Assembly (NCBI RefSeq): GCF_004193175.1
Contig: NZ_SAUH01000001.1
Span: forward strand, 5,241,501 to 5,305,500
DNA: 64,000 nt
Reading direction: 5' to 3'
From: Streptomyces sp. RFCAC02
Lineage (GTDB): Bacteria > Actinomycetota > Actinomycetes > Streptomycetales > Streptomycetaceae
The notes beneath the pieces were generated by a model. It did no database searches and had not been told where the DNA came from. It saw only the letters and a list, made by a program, of their open reading frames with translations. This document shows, piece by piece, positions 1 through 9,443 of this stretch. The position numbers and the translations under genes are program-made. Each line of letters starts with the position of its first letter. Within the stretch, counting starts at the first letter, position 1.

Positions 1-286
1 TGCGGGCGCCCTCGCCGCCGGCCAGCGCGGCGCAGAAGCCCCCGATGTCGTCGCCGAGCACCTCGTGGACGCGCTGCCCGTCCGCCGCCGACTCCTCCAG
101 CAGCGCCAGGGCGGCGTCGGCGATCGGCGTCAGGTTGCGGCCGGTGAAGTCCCCGTAGGGGAAGAGGTGGCCCTTGATCTGCTCCCACGCCGCCCGGTGC
201 TCGTCCGGAAGGGCCGCGGCCCTGGTCTCGAACGCCTTCCACTGCCTCGTGAGATCACTGCCGGTGACGGTCTCCCAGAAGCTCAT
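1..286 (-). CDS. DUF1048-like protein, C-terminus cut by window edge
   Basis: Reads MSFWETVTGSDLTRQWKAF onward for 95 residues and runs off the left edge. The sequence resembles the small helical DUF1048 proteins usually encoded directly after a PadR regulator; their biochemical role is unknown. The ATG at 286 overlaps the padR stop by four bases (ATGA), so the two are translationally coupled. The family assignment is by recall of the sequence pattern and of its neighbour. Confidence 0.7.
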   Translation of the reverse strand, partial: MSFWETVTGSDLTRQWKAFETRAAALPDEHRAAWEQIKGHLFPYGDFTGRNLTPIADAALALLEESAADGQRVHEVLGDDIGGFCAALAGGEGAR

Positions 287-609
287 CTCCCGTCCTCCCT
301 GAGCCTGTCGATGCGTGACGACACGTACTGCCATTTCGCCCAGAACGCCGCGAGTCTCTCCCGGCCGGCGTCATTGAGCGCGTAGAACTTGCGCGGCGGT
401 CCGACTCCGGACGGCCGTTTCGTCACCCGGACGAGTCCGTTCCTCTCCAGCCGCAGCAGGATGGTGTACACCGTCCCCTCGACGACATCGGTGAAGCCGA
501 GGTCGTTCAGCCGGCGGGTGATGGCGTACCCGTAGGTCTCCTCGCTGCCGATGATCTGGAGCACGCACCCTTCGAGGGTGCCCTTCAGCATCTCTGTCAG
601 GTCGTCCAA
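283..609 (-). CDS. PadR-family transcriptional regulator
   Basis: A 108-residue winged-helix protein of the usual PadR size. It carries the family signature: an N-terminal LKGTLEGCVLQII helix, the YGYAITRRL recognition region at about residues 26-34, and GTVYTILLRLERNGLV at about 45-60, followed by a short C-terminal helix. PadR proteins are homodimeric repressors, often autoregulated and inactivated by small aromatic or drug ligands. It is first in an operon with the DUF1048 gene. An inverted repeat at 638-667 just upstream is a likely autoregulatory operator. The ligand is unknown; the Rox-like gene ends only 74 bp upstream of the padR start. Confidence 0.9.
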   Translation of the reverse strand: MDDLTEMLKGTLEGCVLQIIGSEETYGYAITRRLNDLGFTDVVEGTVYTILLRLERNGLVRVTKRPSGVGPPRKFYALNDAGRERLAAFWAKWQYVSSRIDRLREDGR

Positions 610-637
610 CGCGAACCCTCCCCGAATCCAGTACTCT

Positions 638-667
638 GTGGTGCCGGGTACTGCTACACGGTACCAC
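638..667. promoter_or_regulatory. Inverted repeat, candidate PadR operator
   Basis: GTGGTGCCG at 638-646 and CGGTACCAC at 659-667 match as an inverted repeat in 8 of 9 positions, with 12 bases between. It lies about 30 bp before the padR start and just after the end of the Rox-like gene. The position and dyad fit a PadR autoregulation site; this is inference. Confidence 0.45.
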
Positions 668-682
668 TGAATAGTGGGGGTG

Positions 683-2246
<1,564 letters not shown>

Positions 2247-2346
2247 GGGTCTCACCTCCTCGGGCGGCGTCACGGTCCACCGCACGCTACAAGCCGGGAC
2301 GGCATCCCGTCCAACGGTTTCCACGCGCGGCGGACCGATCCGCACG

Positions 2347-3357
2347 TCAGCCGAACTGCCGCTCGATGCGGGCGAGTTTCTCCTCCAGCGAGTCCAGCCT
2401 CGGCTCGGCCGCGAACGAGCCGTCGTCACCGGCCGGGGCGGAGCCGGAGGTGCCGAGCGCCGCTCTCGGCTGTCCTGCGCCGCCCGCCTCCAGCGCGGCG
2501 GGCGCCGACTGCGCCGGCTCACCGGCCGTCACCGCCGGGACCTCGCCCCGGCCGCCGCGCCCCAGTGCGCCCCGCTGACGGCTGATGGCCTTCAGCCGCG
2601 CCCGCTCCAGGTGCCGGCGCTCCCGGCGACGCCGGCGCTCGTCCTCCTTGGTACGGCGGTCCTCGCGGACCTCCTCGACCGCCTCGTCCAGCGACCGGAC
2701 GCCCTCCAGCAGCATCAGCGACCAGGCGGCGTACGTCTCGCGCGGGGCGCGGAGCCAGCGCACGAAGCGGATCTGCGGCAGCGGACGCGGCACGAGCCCC
2801 TGCTCACGCAGCGCCGCGCGCCGCGTCTGCTTCAGCGCGCGGTCGAACAGCACCGCCGCGGACAGCGACATGGCGGCGAAGAACTGCGGCGCGCCCTCGT
2901 GGTCCGCGCCGCGGGGGGCGTGGACCCAGTTGAACCAGGCGGCGGCCCCCGCGAAGAGCCACACCAGCAGGCGCGAGCCCATCGACGAGTCGCCGTGGCT
3001 CGCCTCGCGCACCGCGATCACGGCGCAGAACATCGCCGCCCCGTCCAGCCCGAACGGCACCAGGTACTCCCAGCCGCCGGACAGGTCCAGGTTCTCCCGC
3101 CCGAAGCCGACCAGGCCCTGGAACGAGAGGGCGGCGGCCACGCCGGCGCAGCAGAACAGCAGCGTGTAGGAGAGGATCGCGTAGCTCCGCTCCCGGCGCC
3201 TGCGTGCGGCCTCCATGCGCTCCCACGAGTCGCCGGTGTCGGCGTGCTCGCCGCTCGGCCGGCGTCCGCGTGTCAGGAGGAAGACGGCGAGCAGCATGCC
3301 GGCGAGCAGCACGCAGCCCGCCACGCCCCAGCTCACGTCTATGTCCGTCAGTGCCAT
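2347..3357 (-). CDS. DUF2637 membrane protein
   Basis: A 336-residue protein with an N-terminal membrane anchor (WGVAGCVLLAGMLLAVFLL, about residues 10-28), then an Arg-rich loop. Three further hydrophobic segments follow in the DUF2637 core, around YAILSYTLLFCCAGVAAAL, LVPFGLDGAAMFCAVIAV and LLVWLFAGAAAWFNWVHAP. The C-terminal third is charged and Arg/Ala-rich with a short coiled-coil end (LDSLEEKLARIERQFG). DUF2637 proteins occur in actinomycete chromosomes and in integrative elements (SpdB-like); their role is unknown. No mobile-element genes lie next to this one. The ATG at 3357 is preceded by GGGGCAGG. Confidence 0.75.
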   Translation of the reverse strand: MALTDIDVSWGVAGCVLLAGMLLAVFLLTRGRRPSGEHADTGDSWERMEAARRRRERSYAILSYTLLFCCAGVAAALSFQGLVGFGRENLDLSGGWEYLVPFGLDGAAMFCAVIAVREASHGDSSMGSRLLVWLFAGAAAWFNWVHAPRGADHEGAPQFFAAMSLSAAVLFDRALKQTRRAALREQGLVPRPLPQIRFVRWLRAPRETYAAWSLMLLEGVRSLDEAVEEVREDRRTKEDERRRRRERRHLERARLKAISRQRGALGRGGRGEVPAVTAGEPAQSAPAALEAGGAGQPRAALGTSGSAPAGDDGSFAAEPRLDSLEEKLARIERQFG

Positions 3358-3581
3358 GAACCTGCCCCTCGCCAGGCGCGCGGAGGCGCGCTGCCCGTGC
3401 CGGATCGAAGACGGACCGGGGGCGGGGGCGTCGCGCGCCCCGGGCGGCCCGGCCGTACGGAAGAACTGTGGATGCTACCTGAGGCGACGTCAGCCGATTC
3501 CGGGGCGAATCCCCCGGTCGCGTGGCGTTCCGTCGAAAACCGGGCGCGCCGGTGAGCAATCTGTTATGAGCTGCCGGCCCG

Positions 3582-4415
3582 TCAGCCGGCCGCCGCCAGC
3601 CGCGTCACGCGCTCGCTGTCGCAGGTGCGCGGGCACGTCACGCAGGTCGCCTCGGGCCGCAGCGTGTAGAACATGCAGCAGCTCGCCCGGTCGCGCGTCA
3701 TCAGGCGCTCGCCGGCCGGGCCGGTCAGCGCGCGGAACGACGCCCCCTGCGTGTACGGCGCGGTGGCGCCGGGCAGCAGCAGCCCGGCCTCCTCCATCGC
3801 GCGCTCCTCCTCGTCGAAGAGGTGCCCGAAGTACCAGAGGGACTCGACCAGCTCGTCGGTCGCCGCGCCCCACAGCGCCCGCCGTCCGCGCCGCATGCGC
3901 GGACCGAAGGCCGCGAGCACCGGGCCGAGGTGGTCGGCCGCCGCCTGCCGCAGCGCGGCCCGCAGCGCCTCCTCGTCCGGTACGACGCGCGCCCGCGGGT
4001 CGGCGGCGGCCGGGTCGTCCGGCAGGCAGACGAACGCGCCCGTCCGCACGCTCATCCGGTACGCGCCCCGGTGGAACGCCACGTCGCCCGGTGCCAGCAG
4101 CGGCACGCGTCGCAGCAGGAAGTACGGCACGGTGAACAGGACGGCCGCCGGCCACGCGTACCGGTGCAGCGCGAAGGCCGCCACGACGTCGGGCCGGGCC
4201 GTCCGCCCGTAGTCGGCGCGGATCTGCTCGGCGTCCCGGGCGCAGAACGCGTCGAGCACCGCCGGGTCCTCCGCGAGCGCGTCGCCCCGCACCCAGCCCT
4301 CGCCCTCGGGGAGCGCCCCGGCCTCCTCGGTGATCCGCAGGGCCGGCATGGCCTCGGTGACACGGCGGTACGCGGGGCCGAGCGGTGTGGCTGTCGCGAG
4401 GGCGGGGACGGTCAT
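3582..4415 (-). CDS. FhuF-like ferric siderophore reductase (2Fe-2S)
   Basis: A 277-residue protein ending in the FhuF-type cluster motif: two adjacent Cys in RASCCMFYTLRP, then ten residues to CVTCPRTC (pattern CC-x10-C-x2-C). This binds a [2Fe-2S] centre. Such cytosolic reductases release iron from imported ferric siderophores by reducing Fe(III). No transporter or siderophore biosynthesis gene is adjacent, so it is a stand-alone utilisation gene. A clear iron box at 4443-4461 overlaps the promoter region, so repression by a DmdR/IdeR-type regulator under iron excess is expected. The ATG at 4415 is the first Met of the conserved part. Confidence 0.85.
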   Translation of the reverse strand: MTVPALATATPLGPAYRRVTEAMPALRITEEAGALPEGEGWVRGDALAEDPAVLDAFCARDAEQIRADYGRTARPDVVAAFALHRYAWPAAVLFTVPYFLLRRVPLLAPGDVAFHRGAYRMSVRTGAFVCLPDDPAAADPRARVVPDEEALRAALRQAAADHLGPVLAAFGPRMRRGRRALWGAATDELVESLWYFGHLFDEEERAMEEAGLLLPGATAPYTQGASFRALTGPAGERLMTRDRASCCMFYTLRPEATCVTCPRTCDSERVTRLAAAG

Positions 4416-4442
4416 GGAACCACCGGTGGATCGTGATCTTGT

Positions 4443-4461
4443 GCAGGTTAGCCTTACCTTA
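4443..4461 (-). promoter_or_regulatory. Iron box (DmdR1/IdeR-type operator)
   Basis: The minus strand reads TAAGGTAAGGCTAACCTGC, a close match to the actinobacterial iron box (TTAGGTTAGGCTAACCTAA type). It lies 28 bp upstream of the FhuF-like gene. Identification rests on consensus knowledge; the site itself is directly visible. Confidence 0.8.
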
Positions 4462-4502
4462 CCTGACGATCGCGAGGGGTTCGCGCCGGGGCCGGCGGAC
4501 CC

Positions 4503-4560
4503 CGGGGTCCGTCCGGCGGTCCCGTCGCGGGGAAGGCAGGATTGCCGGACAGGCCCTAGG
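4503..4560. mobile_element. Short remnant of the MITE-like inverted-repeat element
   Basis: GGGTCCGTCCGGCGG near the left end and GCCGGACAGGCCCTAG at the right end (4545-4560) are inverted versions of the terminal sequence of the elements at 40854 and 47851. Only about 25 bases lie between them, so this looks like an internally deleted copy. It sits between the iron box and the GntR gene. Confidence 0.5.
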
Positions 4561-4574
4561 GTGCTGGAACCGCG

Positions 4575-5327
4575 TTGAGTTTGGGCACGAAGGGACGGAC
4601 CGGACGCCATGGAGCCCACCCGAACGGAAGCGGGTCCCGGCGCGTCGGCCCGCACCCGGCCCCCGGCCGGCCGCCCGCCGCAGCCGGCCCGGCCCCCGCG
4701 CCCCCGCAGCGCCACTCCGTCCGCGCCCAGGTGCTCGCCGCGCTGCGCGACGCCCTCGCCACCGGCGAGCTGGCCCCCGGCGCGACGTACTCGGCGCCCG
4801 CGCTCGCCGAGCGGTACGGAGTCTCGGCGACCCCAGTCCGCGAGGCCATGCAGCAGCTCGTGAGCGAGGGCGCGGTCGAGACCGTCCCGAACCGCGGTTT
4901 CCGTGTCGCCGCCCGCAGCCGCCGCGACGCCGCCGAACTCGCCGAGGTCCGCGCCGCCCTGGAGGTGCCGGCCCTGCTGCGCCTGGCCCGCACCCTGCCC
5001 CCGGAGCGCTGGGACGACCTGCGCCCCCTCGCCGACGACACCGTGTTCGCCGCCTCGATGGGCGACCGCGCCGCGTACGCCGACGCCGACCGCCGCTTCC
5101 ACCGCGCGCTCCTCGGGCTCACCGGCAACCGTCACCTGGTGGCCGTCGCCCACGACCTCCACCGCAAGGCCCAGACGCCCCCGGCGCACGCCCCGCTGCC
5201 CGACCCCGCCGCCTTACTGGCCGACGCGCTGGAGCACGGCGCGCTCCTCGACGCGCTCGCCGCGGGCGACCTCGTGGCCGCGGAACGGCTCGCCCGCGAC
5301 CACCTCGCCGGCCCCGACGGGTCCTGA
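4575..5327 (+). CDS. GntR-family regulator, FCD (FadR) subfamily
   Basis: The winged helix spans about residues 48-115 (VRAQVLAALRDALATGEL, then YGVSATPVREAMQQLVSEGAVE). An all-helical FCD ligand domain follows to residue 250, with DADRRFHRALLGLTGNRHL as the typical metal/effector helix. These regulators sense small organic acids. The start is awkward: the only in-frame starts before the helix are TTG at 4575 and 4581, while a good-looking ATG at 4609 is out of frame and stops at 4863. Either the TTG start is real or the N-terminus carries an indel. It converges with the TPR-like gene; the target is unknown. Confidence 0.8.
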   Translation: MSLGTKGRTGRHGAHPNGSGSRRVGPHPAPGRPPAAAGPAPAPPQRHSVRAQVLAALRDALATGELAPGATYSAPALAERYGVSATPVREAMQQLVSEGAVETVPNRGFRVAARSRRDAAELAEVRAALEVPALLRLARTLPPERWDDLRPLADDTVFAASMGDRAAYADADRRFHRALLGLTGNRHLVAVAHDLHRKAQTPPAHAPLPDPAALLADALEHGALLDALAAGDLVAAERLARDHLAGPDGS

Positions 5328-6107
5328 TCAGTCCTCGGGCGGCGGTTCGAGGCGCGGCCCCAGCCAGCGCGGGACGCCCCCCAGCAGCCCGAAGAGCCGG
5401 CGCGCCTCCGCCATGAGCCGCTGCGCCTCCGGCTCGGGCTCCACCTCGGCGAGCGCGACGAGCGCCGGCGCGATCCCCACCAGGAACCCGGCCTCCTCCC
5501 GCAGCCGCAGCGACTGCGTGAACCCGTGCCGCGCCTCCTGCGCGTCCCCCGCGAGCGCGGCGAGGGCGCCCAGCCGCTGCCAGGTGTACGAGCCGAGCAG
5601 GGCGTCCCCCCGGCGCACCGCCTCGTTGTGCGCCCGCCGGTAGCCGGCCTCGGCGGCCTGCGGGTTGCCGCTGACGTGCTCGGCCATCAGGCCGCGCCGG
5701 AAGTCGAGGAGCGCGCGCCCCGGCGAGTCGGGGGCGAGCAGCGCCGCCGCGCGGCCGAGCGCCGCCCGCGCCTCGTCGGCCCGGTCGCGGACCCCGAGCC
5801 AGGTCGAGGCGAACGCGAGGAACCCGCGCTCGCAGGCGGCGGCCCCCCGTTCCTCGTCCCCCGGCACCAGGGACTCGGCGGCCCGCAGCGCCTCCTCCGC
5901 CCTGCCCCAGCCCTCCGAGGTGAACAGGCAGCGCTCCACCAGCAGCGCGGCACGCGAGAGGGCCGCCCGGGGGTCGCTCGCCGCCCGGGGCTCCAGGAGG
6001 CTCGCGGCGTCCTCCCAGCAGCCCCGTGACCTCAGTCGCCATACCGCGCTGTCGAGCGGGTCACCGCCCGCAGGTCTCACGGAAAGTGGTACGGCGGTCT
6101 CCGTCAC
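5328..6107 (-). CDS. TPR-like helical repeat protein of unknown function
   Basis: A 259-residue, Ala/Leu/Arg-rich protein made of paired helices (for example ALRAAESLVPGDEERGAAACE and TWQRLGALAALAGDAQEA), consistent with tetratricopeptide-like repeats that mediate protein contacts. I see no catalytic motif, signal peptide or DNA-binding domain. Such proteins in actinomycetes are often detached tails of regulators. GTG at 6107 is chosen because GGAGGG lies just upstream; a longer frame to 6257 has no ribosome site. It follows the PucR gene in the same direction, with 146 bp between. Confidence 0.55.
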   Translation of the reverse strand: MTETAVPLSVRPAGGDPLDSAVWRLRSRGCWEDAASLLEPRAASDPRAALSRAALLVERCLFTSEGWGRAEEALRAAESLVPGDEERGAAACERGFLAFASTWLGVRDRADEARAALGRAAALLAPDSPGRALLDFRRGLMAEHVSGNPQAAEAGYRRAHNEAVRRGDALLGSYTWQRLGALAALAGDAQEARHGFTQSLRLREEAGFLVGIAPALVALAEVEPEPEAQRLMAEARRLFGLLGGVPRWLGPRLEPPPED

Positions 6108-6253
6108 ATGCCCTCCAGCGCTTCGTCGAGCCGAGATACGTCCGTGATCCGACTGCATCTCAGCACGGCCCCGGGCGCGGGGCCAAGAGGGCTGCGTGAA
6201 ACAGTTCACAAGTTCCTCCGGACGCCGTCCGCGCCCCTCGCGGGGGTGCTGAC

Positions 6254-7834
6254 TCACCGCATCCGCAGCGCCAGCAGGAAGTCCACCGCGTCTTCAAGAC
6301 GCGACAGGTCACGGCCCGTCAGGTGTTCGACGCGCCCGATGCGGTAACGCAGCGTGTTGACGTGGACGTGCAGCCGCGCCGCGCAGCGCGTCCACGAACG
6401 GTCGGCCGCCAGGAACTCCTCCAGGGTCCGCACGAGCTGCGCGCCGTGCCGCCGGTCGTACGCGCGCAGCGGATCGAGCAGCCGCCCCGTGAACGCCCGC
6501 CGCACGTCCCCGGGCACGAACGGGAGCAGCAGCACGTGCGACGCCAGGTCCTCCCGGCCCGCGCCCTCGACGGGGCCGGGCCGCGCCGCGGCGGCCCGGC
6601 GGGCGTGCCGCGCCTCCTCCAGCGCGCCGCCGAGCGACGCCGTCTCGGCCACCGCGCCGCTCACGCCGAACGTCAGCCGCGCGCCGGGGCCGAGACCGGC
6701 CGCGACGACGGTCCGCACCGGGGCGAGCAGCGGCCCGGCGAGCAGTTCACCGGCCACCGGTACGAGCGCCACCGCCTCGCCGTCGTCCCCGGACGCGACG
6801 GCCGCGTCCGGGAGCAGTTCCTCCAGGATGGTCCGCACAGCGTCCGCCCCGGGGCCGGCACCGCCCGGCGGCGTCAGACGGGCCGTCACGACCTGCCAGC
6901 GCGGCTCGGGCACGGCGGGCGTCCGCGCCGGCCGCGCGACGCGCAGCCGTGCCCCGACCTCGGCGGCGGGCGCGCCCGCGGCGAGGAGGTCGACGACCTC
7001 GCGGGCGAGGCGGCGGCGCACCGCCCGCACGTCCCGGCCGGGGTCCCGCTCGGCGGCCAGGAGCCGCGCCACGCCCGCCAGCAGGGCGTGCCGCTCCGCG
7101 GGCCAGTCGGCGGGATCGGAGCGCACGGCAAGCAGCCGGTCGGCCGGCAGTCCTGACGCCGCCGGGCCGCCGTCCGGCCGGATGGGGAACAGGGCGTGCA
7201 CCGCGCCCGCCGCGCACCGGTACGGTGCCGGGCGCCCGGTGCGGGCGGCCCTGAGTCCCTGCCGCACGAGTTCCCGCGCCACCTCGGCCGACAGCGGCTC
7301 ACGCCCCGCCACCCGCCGGCCCGTCGGCGACAGCACCCACGCGGGCAGGCCCAGGTCGCCGCGGAGCAGGTCGAGGACGGCCTGCGGCCCGTCGCCCCCG
7401 GGGCCCGCGTCGACGAGCCTGCGGTGCCGCTCCACGAGGGCGGCGAGGTCACCCGCCCGTTCCCCCGACACGCGGCGCATCACGTACTCGGTGAGGTCGG
7501 CGAACGGCACTTCCTCGGGGACCGCGAACAGCGGCAGGCCCGACGCGGCGCAGGCGGCGGTCAGCTCCCCGGGGACGGCGCCGAACTCCGCCTCGCCGGC
7601 CGCCAGCGCGGTCACGTCCGCGGTGACCAGGGCGCGGACGAACGGTCCGGCGTCCCCGGGGCCGCGCCACCACGCCAGGCCGGTCAGGACCAGTTCACCG
7701 CCGCGCAGGTAGCGGCTCGGGTCGCGCAGGTCCGTCGTCATGACGCCGGAGACCCGGCGCTCGAGATCCGCCGCGCCGCCGGCCAGCAGGCGCAGGCCCG
7801 GCGCCCCCGTCTCCAGCAGCGCCGCAAGACGCAC
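6254..7834 (-). CDS. pucR: PucR-family purine catabolism regulator
   Basis: A 526-residue regulator with the three expected parts. The N-terminal PucR domain opens VRLAALLETGAPGL and contains LRDPSRYLRGGELVLTGLAW. A GGDEF-like middle follows (LTFGVSGAVAETASLGGALEEARHA). The C-terminal helix-turn-helix reads WTRCAARLHVHVNTLRYRIGRVE. Family members sense a purine degradation intermediate and control xanthine dehydrogenase and uricase genes. It is divergent from the xdh operon across 218 bp, the typical arrangement for a local activator or repressor. GTG at 7834 follows a G-rich ribosome site and matches the usual family N-terminus better than ATG at 7873. Confidence 0.88.
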   Translation of the reverse strand: MRLAALLETGAPGLRLLAGGAADLERRVSGVMTTDLRDPSRYLRGGELVLTGLAWWRGPGDAGPFVRALVTADVTALAAGEAEFGAVPGELTAACAASGLPLFAVPEEVPFADLTEYVMRRVSGERAGDLAALVERHRRLVDAGPGGDGPQAVLDLLRGDLGLPAWVLSPTGRRVAGREPLSAEVARELVRQGLRAARTGRPAPYRCAAGAVHALFPIRPDGGPAASGLPADRLLAVRSDPADWPAERHALLAGVARLLAAERDPGRDVRAVRRRLAREVVDLLAAGAPAAEVGARLRVARPARTPAVPEPRWQVVTARLTPPGGAGPGADAVRTILEELLPDAAVASGDDGEAVALVPVAGELLAGPLLAPVRTVVAAGLGPGARLTFGVSGAVAETASLGGALEEARHARRAAAARPGPVEGAGREDLASHVLLLPFVPGDVRRAFTGRLLDPLRAYDRRHGAQLVRTLEEFLAADRSWTRCAARLHVHVNTLRYRIGRVEHLTGRDLSRLEDAVDFLLALRMR

Positions 7835-7922
7835 GAGCAGCCCCCGCCCGATCGAGTGGATCACCCAGGGCACCGCCCGGCGGTGCCGGCCGGCCGCGGC
7901 CCCACCGCCCCGGTCGTCCGTC

Positions 7923-7934
7923 GTAGGAATCTAC
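7923..7934. promoter_or_regulatory. Short dyad between pucR and xdh
   Basis: GTAG-GAAT-CTAC is a small perfect inverted repeat in the 218-bp divergent region. It could be part of a PucR site or a promoter element. The evidence is only its position and symmetry. Confidence 0.25.
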
Positions 7935-8052
7935 AGGAGCCGGCCGCCGACCCGCCCGGTGCTTCGGGGCATCGGTGACTGCCCGGCGGGCGTGCCGCGC
8001 GCTGTACTGGGAGGCCGGAGGCCCGCCCGCGAGTGCCCGGGAGTGCACGCTG

Positions 8053-8949
8053 ATGGAGTTCCTGCGTCCGGCCGACCTGCCGGAAGCCGTCGCCGTCAAG
8101 GCGGCCCACCCCGACGCCGTCCCGCTGAGCGGCGGCACGGACCTCATGGTCGAGCTGACGTTCGACCGCCGCCGTCCCGAGCGCGTCGTCGACCTGTCGC
8201 GGATCGCCGAACTCCGCACCTGGCACGCGGGACCCGACACCGTACGGCTCGGCGCCGCCGTGCCGTACCGCGACATCATCGCCCACCTGTCCACGGCGCT
8301 CCCCGCCCTCGCGCTGGCCGCCCGCACCGTCGGCTCGCCGCAGATCCGCAACCGGGCCGGCGTCGGCGGCAACCTCGGCACCGCGTCCCCGGCGGGCGAC
8401 GCCCACCCCGCGCTGCTCGCCGCCGGCGCCCGCGTCGAGGCCGTATCGGCGCGCGGCTCCCGCCTCATCCCCGTCGACGCCTTCTACACCGGACCCAAGC
8501 GGAACGCCCTCGCGCCCGACGAGCTGATCACGGCCGTCCACATCGACACGGCACGCGGCCCGCAGCAGTTCGCGAAGGTCGGCACGCGCAACGCCATGGT
8601 GATCGCCGTCTGCGCCTTCGCCATCGCCCTGCACCCGCACACCAGGACCGTGCGGACGGGCATCGGGTCGGCCGCGCCCACCCCCGTACGGGCGCCGGAG
8701 GCCGAGGCGTTCCTCGCCGGCGTGCTGGAGGAGGGCGGGCACTGGAGCGGCGGCACCCCGCTCCCGCCGTCCGCGGTGCGCCGCTTCGGCGACCTGGTGA
8801 CGGCCGCCTGCGCGCCCATCGACGACGTGCGGGGCACCGCCGCCTACCGCCGGCACGCCGTCGGCGTCCTCGCCCGCCGCACCCTGCACCGCACCTGGGA
8901 CGCCCACCGCGCGTCCGTACCCGACGGAGGAGGCGCCCCGTGCGCGTGA
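8053..8949 (+). CDS. xdhB: Xanthine dehydrogenase, FAD-binding subunit
   Basis: A 298-residue FAD subunit of the molybdenum hydroxylase family. FAD-contacting motifs are visible: PLSGGTDLMVELTFDRRRPERVVDLS at about residues 26-51 and QIRNRAGVGGNLGTASPAGDAHPALLA at about 97-123, plus a C-terminal CO-dehydrogenase-flavoprotein domain. It passes electrons from the Fe-S subunit to NAD+. ATG 8053 is preceded by GGGAG with 10 nt spacing. It overlaps the next gene by 10 bp and opens the xdh operon. Symbols follow the E. coli subunit convention. Confidence 0.92.
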   Translation: MEFLRPADLPEAVAVKAAHPDAVPLSGGTDLMVELTFDRRRPERVVDLSRIAELRTWHAGPDTVRLGAAVPYRDIIAHLSTALPALALAARTVGSPQIRNRAGVGGNLGTASPAGDAHPALLAAGARVEAVSARGSRLIPVDAFYTGPKRNALAPDELITAVHIDTARGPQQFAKVGTRNAMVIAVCAFAIALHPHTRTVRTGIGSAAPTPVRAPEAEAFLAGVLEEGGHWSGGTPLPPSAVRRFGDLVTAACAPIDDVRGTAAYRRHAVGVLARRTLHRTWDAHRASVPDGGGAPCA

Positions 8950-9443
8950 GTCTGACCGTGAACGGCCGGCCCAGGACGGCCGACGGCGTGTGGCCGGGGG
9001 AGAGCCTGCTGTTCGTCCTGCGGGAGCGGCTCGGCCTGCCGGGCTCGAAGAACGCCTGCGAGCAGGGCGAGTGCGGATCCTGCACCGTGCGGCTGGACGG
9101 CGACCTGGTGTGCGCCTGCCTCGTGGCCGCCGGGCAGGCGGAGGGCGCCGAGGTCACCACCGTCGAGGGCCTCGCGGGACCGGGCGGGGACCTGACGCCC
9201 GTGCAGCGGGCGTTCCTCGACACGGGCGCCGTCCAGTGCGGCTTCTGCACGCCCGGCCTGATCGTCGCAGCCGAGGCACTGGTCGCAGCGGACCTGCACC
9301 CGTCCGACGGCGACATCCGCGAGGCCCTGTCGGGCAACCTCTGCCGCTGCACCGGCTACGAGGCCGTCCTCGCCGCCGTACGCCTCGCCGCCGCCCGCAC
9401 CGCGCGCGAGGCCACCGCCGGCGCCGAGACGGACGCCCGGTGA
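8940..9443 (+). CDS. xdhC: Xanthine dehydrogenase, [2Fe-2S] subunit
   Basis: A 167-residue iron-sulfur subunit. The N-terminal plant-ferredoxin-type cluster uses NACEQGECGSC and a later Cys in LVCACL (about residues 38-62). The C-terminal four-helix cluster domain has VQCGFCTPG and SGNLCRCTGYE (about 99-142). It relays electrons between the molybdenum centre and FAD. GTG 8940 sits 7-8 nt after a strong GGAGGAGG. It ends in a GTGA overlap with the large subunit gene. Confidence 0.94.
   Translation: MRVSLTVNGRPRTADGVWPGESLLFVLRERLGLPGSKNACEQGECGSCTVRLDGDLVCACLVAAGQAEGAEVTTVEGLAGPGGDLTPVQRAFLDTGAVQCGFCTPGLIVAAEALVAADLHPSDGDIREALSGNLCRCTGYEAVLAAVRLAAARTAREATAGAETDAR

Noticed and set aside
2347..3357. 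DUF2637 gene as a mark of an integrated plasmid
   Set aside because: No integrase, replication, transfer genes or att site were seen around it, and the family is also common on chromosomes.
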